Under the pieces are notes generated by a model that saw nothing but the letters and a program-made list of their open reading frames with translations, had not been told where the DNA came from and did not search any database. 64,000 nt of DNA from Ectopseudomonas chengduensis (GTDB taxonomy: Bacteria > Pseudomonadota > Gammaproteobacteria > Pseudomonadales > Pseudomonadaceae). Within the stretch, counting starts at the first letter, position 1; each line of letters begins with the position of its first letter. The stretch covers positions 1 through 64,000 of the forward strand of contig NZ_FMZQ01000020.1 in assembly GCF_900102635.1 (NCBI RefSeq), read 5' to 3'. A program made the position numbers and the translations under genes. This document shows, one piece after another, positions 58,364 to 64,000 of this stretch.

Positions 58364-60352
58364 ATGAGCATGGAACGTCTCAGCCAGCAGGTTGACGCCT
58401 ACGTCGCCTGGAAACGCGAACTGATGCGCGAGATCACGCGTTATCGCAGCTGGCTGGAACACAATCGGCTCAACTCCGAGGCCGTTCAGGCCAAACTCGA
58501 ACGCGCCCTGAAGATCCTGCGTACCGATCACATCACCCTGGCCTTCGTCGGCGAGTTCTCGCGCGGCAAGACCGAGCTGATCAACAGCCTGTTCTTCTCC
58601 GAGTACGGCCAGCGCATGCTGCCTTCGCATGCCGGACGCACGACCATGTGCCCCACCGAGCTGTTCTTCGACCCGCGCTCGGAACGCCCCTACATTCGCC
58701 TGTTGCCCATAGAGACGCGCACGGCCTCAGCCAGCGTCGCACAGTTCAAGCGCATTCCCCGGCACTGGGTGAACATCCCACTGGATACCAGCGATCCGGC
58801 CAACATGGCGCTGGCTTTCAGCCAGGTGGCCAAAACCAAATCCATGCCGGTGGAACAGGCGATCCAGCTCGGCTTCCACCCGGACATGCTCGAAGGCACC
58901 GGCAAACGTGGCCAGGTACTGGTGCCGGCCTGGCGCCATGCGATGGTCAACTTCGACCACCCGCTGCTGCGCCAGGGCCTGCGCATTCTCGATACCCCCG
59001 GGCTCAATGCACTGGGCAGCGAGCCGGAGCTGACCCTGTCGATGCTGCCCAATGCCCAGGCGATCATCTTCCTGCTGGCCGCCGATACCGGCGTCACCGC
59101 CAGCGACATGAGCATCTGGCAGCAGCACATCCGTCAGCTCGACGAAGACGCCCAGACCAGCCTGTTCGCCGTGCTGAACAAGATCGACGTACTGTGGGAC
59201 GACCTGGCAGGCGAGACCTTCGTGCAGAACGCCATCGGCCAGATCCAGAGCGCCACCGCCAAGCAGTTGGGTATCGCCAAGCAGGACGTGCTGCCGCTGT
59301 CGGCCAAGCAGGCGCTGCTGGCCAAGGTGCGCAAGGACGAAGAATTGCTGGCACGCAGCCAGATGGCCGGTCTGGAAAACCTGCTATGCGAGCGCATCGT
59401 CGCGCAGAAGGAACGCCTGATCGAAGATAACGTGGTGCGTCAGGTCCTGGCGTTGGTGAACAACAGCCAACATGTGCTCAACCTGCGCCTGGAGAAAGTC
59501 AGTGAGCAGTTGGCCCTGCTCGGCAACCATCAGCAGGACAACGGCCAGCTGCTGTTCGAGCTGACCGCCAAGACCAAGGAAGACCACAGCCTGCACCACA
59601 AGCGCCTGCTCGGCCTGAAGACCAACCAGCGCCTGCTGCAGCGCCAGGGACAACTGCTGCGCCACGCCGCGCGCGCCGAACGCCTGGAGGAACACCTGAG
59701 CGAGGTGCGCCGCAATCTCACCGGAAGCTGGACCACCCTGGGCATCAACCAGGCCATCCTGCATTTCTTCCGCGCCGTCGAACAGGATCTGCACAACCTG
59801 CAGCACGAAGCCGACATGGCCAACAAGATGGTTGCAGCCATCTATCGCCGACATAACGAAGACAACCCGCTGGGCGGGGTCGACGCGCCGCAGTTCAAGA
59901 TCCAGCGTTATCTGCGCGAGCTGAAGAAACTGCAGGAAAAGGGCGACCAGTTCCGCCTGCACCTGAAGACCCTGCTCACCGAACAGCGCAGCCTGACCCG
60001 ACGTTTCTTCGCCACCCTGGCCCAGGAAGTGATCGGCCTGCACCAGCGCCTGCGCCTGGACGCCGAGCAGTGGGCCGCCGACGCACTGATGCCGCTGATG
60101 CAGCACACCCTGGAACACAAACAAATGCTGGAAAGCCACATGCTGCGCCTCAAGGCGCTGGCCCAGGAAACCCAGCAGACGCGCAAACGCAGCCTGCAAC
60201 TGGCGCGCTACCGGGAAGAGCTGGAGCAACAACTGGCCCTGGCCAGCGACATGCTGCGCGTGCTGCGCCGCCCGGCGCCAGTGCAGCGTCAGGGCAAGGT
60301 GGTCAGCCTGCCGTCGGCGGCGCGCCCAAGGGGAGCAGTTGACCTTGGCTGA
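58364..60352 (+). CDS. Dynamin-like GTPase
   Basis: This 662-residue GTPase has an N-terminal helix region (1-55), P loop GEFSRGKT at residues 63-70, G3 DTPG at 210-213 and G4 NKID at 272-275, followed by a long coiled-coil/Leu-Gln-rich stalk to the C-terminus. It has no obvious membrane helix in the stalk. Bacterial dynamin-like proteins remodel membranes or take part in stress and phage defence. The ATG at 58364 follows GAGAGGAGAGCC. The last 35 codons recur as a fragment at 60640-60747. It replaces metXW after DUF167, so the locus differs from that in P. aeruginosa. Confidence 0.85.
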   Translation: MSMERLSQQVDAYVAWKRELMREITRYRSWLEHNRLNSEAVQAKLERALKILRTDHITLAFVGEFSRGKTELINSLFFSEYGQRMLPSHAGRTTMCPTELFFDPRSERPYIRLLPIETRTASASVAQFKRIPRHWVNIPLDTSDPANMALAFSQVAKTKSMPVEQAIQLGFHPDMLEGTGKRGQVLVPAWRHAMVNFDHPLLRQGLRILDTPGLNALGSEPELTLSMLPNAQAIIFLLAADTGVTASDMSIWQQHIRQLDEDAQTSLFAVLNKIDVLWDDLAGETFVQNAIGQIQSATAKQLGIAKQDVLPLSAKQALLAKVRKDEELLARSQMAGLENLLCERIVAQKERLIEDNVVRQVLALVNNSQHVLNLRLEKVSEQLALLGNHQQDNGQLLFELTAKTKEDHSLHHKRLLGLKTNQRLLQRQGQLLRHAARAERLEEHLSEVRRNLTGSWTTLGINQAILHFFRAVEQDLHNLQHEADMANKMVAAIYRRHNEDNPLGGVDAPQFKIQRYLRELKKLQEKGDQFRLHLKTLLTEQRSLTRRFFATLAQEVIGLHQRLRLDAEQWAADALMPLMQHTLEHKQMLESHMLRLKALAQETQQTRKRSLQLARYREELEQQLALASDMLRVLRRPAPVQRQGKVVSLPSAARPRGAVDLG

Positions 60353-60411
60353 TTGGATTTCCTCACGGAAGCCCATATGCTGTTGCCAAAGCCATGACCA
60401 GGAGGCCTGTG

Positions 60412-60606
60412 ATGAGCAACCACTTCAGCCTGATTACGTCTCAGGACGATCCAAGCGATACACAACTTGCAGAGCTGATGACCCAGGTTCGCCAGACTGC
60501 TCACAGGCGTGTCGAGCGCGTGGATAATCAGTTAAACCAGGCTTTGATACAGGCAATCCGCGCCAAGAAGGAAAACTCGGCCGCACGCGCCAGCCGTGAT
60601 GCCTGA
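60412..60606 (+). CDS. Small hypothetical protein (64 aa)
   Basis: This 64-residue helical protein has an AGGAGG site at 60400-60405 and ATG at 60412, a strong translation signal. The second half is Ala/Arg/Lys-rich and could be a small coiled coil or DNA/protein-binding helix. No family is recognised. It lies between the two copies of the dynamin 3' end (60235 and 60640), so it may have arrived with the event that duplicated that end. It is co-directional with the dynamin gene, with a 59-base gap. Confidence 0.6.
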   Translation: MSNHFSLITSQDDPSDTQLAELMTQVRQTAHRRVERVDNQLNQALIQAIRAKKENSAARASRDA

Positions 60607-60639
60607 GAACAAACCCAAACTGATCGTCTTTGCCGGCCC

Positions 60640-60747
60640 CTGGCCCTGGCCAGCGATATGCTTCGCGTGCTGCGCCGTCCGGCCCCCATTCAGCGTCAGG
60701 GCAAGGTGGTCAGCTTGCCGGTGGCGGCGCGGCAAAGCGGCCAATAG
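60640..60747 (+). pseudogene. Duplicated 3' end of the dynamin-like gene
   Basis: The 36-codon frame (stop TAG 60745-60747) matches the last residues of the GTPase gene at 60235-60345 (LALASDMLRVLRRPAP then I instead of V, QRQGKVVSLP), with third-position differences. The two ends diverge only at the last few codons (ARPRGAVDLG against ARQSGQ). There is no start or SD. It is either the leftover original end of the gene or a partial duplication. Confidence 0.8.
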
Positions 60748-60966
60748 CGGGCGAGACACGTAAGCAGGCCGTGAAAAACTACCTACGCTGGCAATACTGC
60801 GCTAACGATGGCTTCGCGTACGAGCCCAAGCCAGGTGCCCCATCAAAAACTCGCGTTACAGCACGTAAAACCGGACGCAACCCTGGTCGTTTTTCGGCTA
60901 TTTTTGCGAAACCGCCATCGACATTGGCTCACCTGCGATGCCCTCACAACATGGCGTCCAAGTGTT
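60748..60966. other. Gene-free stretch between the dynamin fragment and the sel1 remnant
   Basis: Open frames run through this 219-base stretch (for example one reading KNYLRWQYCANDGFAYEPKP) but none has a start signal or a family. The phrasing seems familiar from dispersed non-coding repeats of related genomes, though I cannot confirm that here. I treat it as repeat or mosaic debris. Confidence 0.4.
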
Positions 60967-61045
60967 TCCCCCCAAATAGTACTGCGCTGTTTTATCACCT
61001 GCCTCCGCTGCAATACGCAAAGGCTCAATCGCAGAAGCTCCCATA
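60967..61045 (-). pseudogene. 3' remnant of the disrupted second sel1 gene
   Basis: From 61045 leftwards the minus strand reads like the intact sel1 gene after QYMGVSAVDPLRIAAEAGDK, with few changes, and continues to the YYLGETL region. Then an extra C in the C run (six at 60968-60973 instead of five in the intact gene) shifts the frame and homology stops near 60966. It joins exactly to 62156 once the IS630 element and one TA copy are removed. Confidence 0.85.
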
Positions 61046-61074
61046 TTAACCTGGCAAATAAATAGGGCACATTG

Positions 61075-61080
61075 TATAAT
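61075..61080 (+). promoter_or_regulatory. -10 element for the IS630 transposase
   Basis: TATAAT is a perfect -10, 9 bases before the transposase ATG at 61089, so the transcript would be almost leaderless. No clear -35 is seen between the inverted repeat and this site. Confidence 0.4.
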
Positions 61081-61088
61081 CTGTCTCC

Positions 61089-62126
61089 ATGAAAATAGAT
61101 GCCCGCAAACTCAGCCCCCAAGAACAACGTGAAAAGCGCTCTACGGCCCTACGCATGCGTGAGCAGGGTTACACCTACAAGGCTATTGGCGAAGCGGTTG
61201 GTGTTCACCCCCGCACTATTGCTCACTGGGCGCAGGTCGCAGAACATAAAGGCGAAAAGGCTGCCATAGCCGGCGGCCAGCGTGGTGTGCGCCAGGGTGA
61301 TCGCCGCAGTTTGAGCTCCAGCCAGGAAGTGCTGATTCGCACCTTGATGACCGATAAGATGCCCGACCAACTCAAGCTCGGCTTTGCGCTCTGGACGCGT
61401 GATGCGGTGCGAGAACTGATCCGCCAGCGCTGTGGTTTTCTCATGCCGGTTCGAACGGTTGGTGAATACCTCAAGCGTTGGGGCTACACCCCGCAGCGAC
61501 CACTGCATCGGGCTTATCAGCATAAACCTGAAGTGGTTCAGCACTGGCTGGATAATGAATATCCACGCATCGCACAGCGGGCCAAGGCTGAGAATGGTGA
61601 GATTCAGTGGGGCGACGAAACCGGTATGCGCAGTGACAGCCATGCTGGCCGCAGCTACGCCCCTATTGGCGAAACGCCGGTGCGCTTGGTCAGCGGCAGT
61701 CGTTTTTCCACCAACATGATTTCCACCGTGACCAATCGGGGCAAACTGCGCTTCATGCTGTATCGGGAAACGCTGACAGCCCCAGTGCTGATTCGCTTCC
61801 TGAGTCGCCTGATTCGCGATGCTCAGGGCCGCAAGGTGTTCCTGATTCTCGACAACCTGCGCGTACACCACAGCAAAAAGGTGAGCGCCTGGGTCGGCGA
61901 CCGCAAAGAGCAAATCGAACTGTTCTTCTTGCCGGCCTACGCCCCGGAGTTGAACCCTGACGAGTATCTGAATTGTGATTTGAAACATCAGGTTCGTACG
62001 GGCTTGCCGACGCGTAATCAGGACGAACTGGAAGGGCGTGTTCGCTCGGTCATGAGACGATTGCAATTACGCCCTCAAAGAATCCGTTCTTATTTCCGGC
62101 ATCCACGTATCGCCTACGCAGCATGA
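61089..62126 (+). CDS. IS630-family transposase
   Basis: This 345-residue enzyme has an N-terminal helix-turn-helix for binding the ends (AIGEAVGVHPRTIAHWAQ, about 33-50) and a DDE catalytic domain: D in IQWGDETGMRSD, D in FLILDNLRVHHSKK, E in YAPELNPDEYLNCD. Frame and length are intact. It differs from programmed-frameshift IS630 forms because the single ORF covers the whole enzyme. Confidence 0.95.
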   Translation: MKIDARKLSPQEQREKRSTALRMREQGYTYKAIGEAVGVHPRTIAHWAQVAEHKGEKAAIAGGQRGVRQGDRRSLSSSQEVLIRTLMTDKMPDQLKLGFALWTRDAVRELIRQRCGFLMPVRTVGEYLKRWGYTPQRPLHRAYQHKPEVVQHWLDNEYPRIAQRAKAENGEIQWGDETGMRSDSHAGRSYAPIGETPVRLVSGSRFSTNMISTVTNRGKLRFMLYRETLTAPVLIRFLSRLIRDAQGRKVFLILDNLRVHHSKKVSAWVGDRKEQIELFFLPAYAPELNPDEYLNCDLKHQVRTGLPTRNQDELEGRVRSVMRRLQLRPQRIRSYFRHPRIAYAA

Positions 62127-62155
62127 TTTGGGGTATTTGATTGCCGGGTTAATAT

Positions 62156-62279
62156 GCTGCTGGTAAAGCCCAAGCCCCTTATCCCTTGAGGCCTCTTGAT
62201 CAGGCGTTAATTGTGCGAACGCGGAGCAAGAGAGCGCCAACGCTACAAATAAAATCAAACTGAATCTCGGCATTACCAT
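62156..62279 (-). pseudogene. 5' part of the second sel1 gene, cut by the IS630 element
   Basis: The first 41 codons of a paralogue of the sel1 gene lie upstream: signal peptide (MVMPRFSLILFVALALSCSAFA) then QLTPDQEASRDKGLGLYQQH, matching QLTTEQESAKKKGLELYNQY of the neighbour. The gene begins 5 bases after the stop of the intact copy, so it is a tandem duplicate. Translation now runs into the element and stops inside it. Confidence 0.9.
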
Positions 62280-62284
62280 TACCG

Positions 62285-63247
62285 CTAATATCCATATACA
62301 GGAACAAAGTAAGAAAGAGGTGGATGACTCTTTGCCCAGTCTTCTGCGAATACCTCAGCCTCTTCAATTTGTGCTGGCGTCATCTTTTTAGCCAGCTCCG
62401 GGAGATTCCTCCGCCCATCCTCAGGTGCAACTCCTCCACCTTGGAGCTGAGATAGCAAATAGGTCAGTCCATAACCTGCGACTAAATCTTCTGGGAAATC
62501 CAAGTCGTTAGGGAGGTGTGCGATATTAGATGCGTACGTGCTGACTGCATCGATATGGCCCATCTCAGCAGCCGTCTTTACCCAATGACGTATTTCCTTC
62601 TTGCTCCCGTCGTTCTCGAATAGGTAGTTGGCATAGAGCATCATCCCCACAGGGTTACCGCCCTCAGCAGAAGCTCGAAACCACCTTTCGACGGCCTTAT
62701 TACGGTTACCGGTCGTTAAGAACCAGCCTCCTCCTGCTTTGTAGAAACTGCCCAGAAGTTGCTGTGCATCCGTGTCCCCTGCCTCCGCAGCTTTTTCCAG
62801 CCATACCAAGCCTTCTTCTGCGTAGTACAAAACACGCATGGCTTCCGTATCGCCTCTCTCTGCCTCCTCATAGGCAAGACTCAGCACTTTTTCTCGCCAC
62901 TCGGAGCCACCTCCAGCACAAGTGGCTAGAGAATGGCAAAGATCATTGCTATCTCCCAAGCGGAGCATGGCGAAAAGATCCCCTTGCTTAGCTGCCGCCT
63001 CGTACCACTTTTGCGCCTCGGAGGTCATGAACATATTGTTCAAACGGAGTGTTTCCCCCAAATAGTACTGCGCTGTTTTATCACCTGCCTCTGCTGCTAT
63101 TCGTAAGGGGTCAACTGCAGAAACCCCCATATACTGATTATAGAGTTCAAGCCCTTTTTTCTTAGCTGACTCTTGCTCCGTAGTAAGCTGAGCAAAAGCA
63201 ACGCTGGAGAAAAACAAAAGTATGACAAAACCGATTTGTTTAACCAA
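62285..63247 (-). CDS. Exported Sel1-repeat protein
   Basis: This 320-residue protein starts at the TTG at 63247, which overlaps the stop of the upstream gene (ATTGGTTAA). It has a signal peptide (about 1-19, ending SSVAFA) and five or more Sel1-like repeats of the AAEAGDxxAQYYLG type between residues 50 and 245. Sel1 solenoids bind other proteins. Given a following paralogue and an upstream large gene in the same frame-coupled operon, an immunity or adaptor function is a reasonable guess. Lower GC than the chromosome left of 60 kb suggests acquisition. Confidence 0.85.
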   Translation of the reverse strand: MVKQIGFVILLFFSSVAFAQLTTEQESAKKKGLELYNQYMGVSAVDPLRIAAEAGDKTAQYYLGETLRLNNMFMTSEAQKWYEAAAKQGDLFAMLRLGDSNDLCHSLATCAGGGSEWREKVLSLAYEEAERGDTEAMRVLYYAEEGLVWLEKAAEAGDTDAQQLLGSFYKAGGGWFLTTGNRNKAVERWFRASAEGGNPVGMMLYANYLFENDGSKKEIRHWVKTAAEMGHIDAVSTYASNIAHLPNDLDFPEDLVAGYGLTYLLSQLQGGGVAPEDGRRNLPELAKKMTPAQIEEAEVFAEDWAKSHPPLSYFVPVYGY

Positions 63248-64000
63248 TGTCTGGCCCCTTGTAAGTAACTACTATCTTCTCAGCCCCACCCAGCGCCGGG
63301 CCGAAAGGTTTGACATGGTATTCGCAATAACCAAACAACCGACTTCCAAGCCTCCCAACACGCTCACGATACCTCGCGCGCATCTGGTTGTTGGCACCGA
63401 CCAGCCCCGAGACTTTTTCACTCATGAACGAGTCCAGCCGTAGTCTATTCTCGCAATATGCATGCCCGGCATTAGGTGGCCTGGCCCCATCACGGTTCAT
63501 ACGGATCACCGCTTCCTCGAAACGCTGGGCGGCATCCGGCCGTGGCTCTATCCACCCAAGGCAGCGTTCGATGGCTTGCTGTTGGAGCAAGTGATCCTCA
63601 TCCGCGAGAAATCCTGGGAGGCTGCTTAGCGCCATCAGTAGAGGCCCGAGGGCGTCAGGCTGCAGATCGAGCAGCCAACTTTTCATTACGTCCTGTCTTT
63701 CGTGCCGTACCAAGGTTCGAGCGATCTGCACACCTCGCCCGCCATCAGTCAGCTTGTCATACAGCTCCTTGGCAAAGGCGTAGCGACGCGCGTAGAGGAA
63801 GGGCACATCCATGGCAAGGGCACCGAATAAAGAGAGCTTCCTCACGTAGGCCATGGCTTCTCCGTCGATCCATTCAGGATCTTCGTTATTGTTGGCCAGA
63901 AGCTCCTTGCGTATCAGCTCCAACAAGGCGACCACGCTCTCATAGCCCACCTCGAAGGTCATGTAGCCTTTGAAGCCACCTCCCCAGACCAAGGAGCCCT
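63240..64000 (-). CDS. C-terminal part of a large unidentified protein (5' end beyond the window)
   Basis: The frame is open to the window edge, about 250 residues visible, mostly helical and charged (FEVGYESVVALLELIRKELLANN; RMRARYRERVGRLGSRLF region near the end). No transmembrane segment or catalytic motif is recognised. The stop codon TAA (63240-63242) overlaps the start of the sel1 gene. The layout, a big gene followed by exported Sel1 paralogues, resembles toxin-immunity pairs such as type VI effectors. That is inferred from layout only. Confidence 0.55.
   Translation of the reverse strand, partial: GSLVWGGGFKGYMTFEVGYESVVALLELIRKELLANNNEDPEWIDGEAMAYVRKLSLFGALAMDVPFLYARRYAFAKELYDKLTDGGRGVQIARTLVRHERQDVMKSWLLDLQPDALGPLLMALSSLPGFLADEDHLLQQQAIERCLGWIEPRPDAAQRFEEAVIRMNRDGARPPNAGHAYCENRLRLDSFMSEKVSGLVGANNQMRARYRERVGRLGSRLFGYCEYHVKPFGPALGGAEKIVVTYKGPDIG

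Larger units (their letters stand above)
61046..62153 (+). mobile_element. IS630-family insertion sequence, complete, with TA duplication
   Basis: The 1108-bp element has terminal inverted repeats TTAACCTGGCAAATAAATA (61046 on) and, on the other strand at the right end, TTAACCCGGCAATCAAATA (ends 62153). It is flanked by TA (61044-61045 and 62154-62155), the target duplication of the IS630/Tc1-mariner group. Removing it together with one TA restores CCCATATGCTG, which aligns with CCCATATACTG of the intact sel1 gene, proving the insertion point. One intact transposase gene is inside, so the element may be active. Confidence 0.92.

Noticed and set aside
60843..61127. A 94-codon minus-strand frame across the left IS630 end
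   Set aside because: It mixes host remnant and element sequence in a different frame from the sel1 homology.

Overview
The window is a high-GC gammaproteobacterial chromosome segment, almost certainly from a Pseudomonas-type genome. I infer the mendocina/oleovorans/pseudoalcaligenes side of the family from the gene set, but this is not proven. Evidence includes CreBC, the AauSR-linked acidic amino acid transporter, the sox/gbc one-carbon cluster, glnA-ntrBC, pilTU next to yggS-proC-yggT, and many dispersed REP-like inverted repeats. I saw no rRNA or tRNA genes, CRISPR array or prophage.

Layout. (1) 1-1310: edge of an integron cassette array, with two cassettes of unknown function separated by a well-formed attC. 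(2) 1.6-9.1 kb: LprI-like exported protein, CreC/CreB two-component system, CBS protein, chemotaxis receptor, RimB-like protease and an HD-GYP protein. (3) 9.2-17 kb: PlsC-type acyltransferase, then the acidic amino acid ABC transporter with its two-component regulator AauSR, a sigma54-type promoter and an AauR operator. (4) 17-41 kb: a large catabolic region. FdhA, PurU, SoxGADB and GlyA face left. A roughly 9-kb creatinine/creatine module follows: GATase1-AraC regulator, SSS symporter with a 37-aa partner, BCCT transporter, creatininase, creatinase, second GATase1-AraC regulator and serine dehydratase. Then come LtaE and GbcB/GbcA. Together the genes can take creatinine, creatine, glycine betaine or dimethylglycine-derived sarcosine to glycine, serine and pyruvate, while the released formaldehyde goes to formate. 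(5) 41-50.5 kb: TypA, ThiI, GlnA, two DUF4124 proteins and NtrB/NtrC, with NtrC sites upstream of glnA and ntrB. (6) 50.6-53.3 kb: TM2 protein and a two-gene radical-SAM/DUF4130 DNA-metabolism operon behind a consensus LexA box. (7) 53.2-58.2 kb: PilU, PilT, YggS, ProC, YggT and DUF167. (8) 58.3-64 kb: dynamin-like GTPase with a duplicated 3' end, a 64-aa protein, a complete IS630-type element inserted into one of two tandem sel1-repeat genes, and the C-terminal end of a large unidentified protein.

The most interesting signals outside genes are: a dense cluster of DnaA-box-like sequences with an exact IHF-consensus match at 36.04-36.50 kb (datA/DARS-like); a 69-bp conserved module with identical internal spacing upstream of glyA and between gbcB and gbcA (probable shared operator of the one-carbon regulon); the LexA box at 51.14 kb; and integron attC structure at the left edge.
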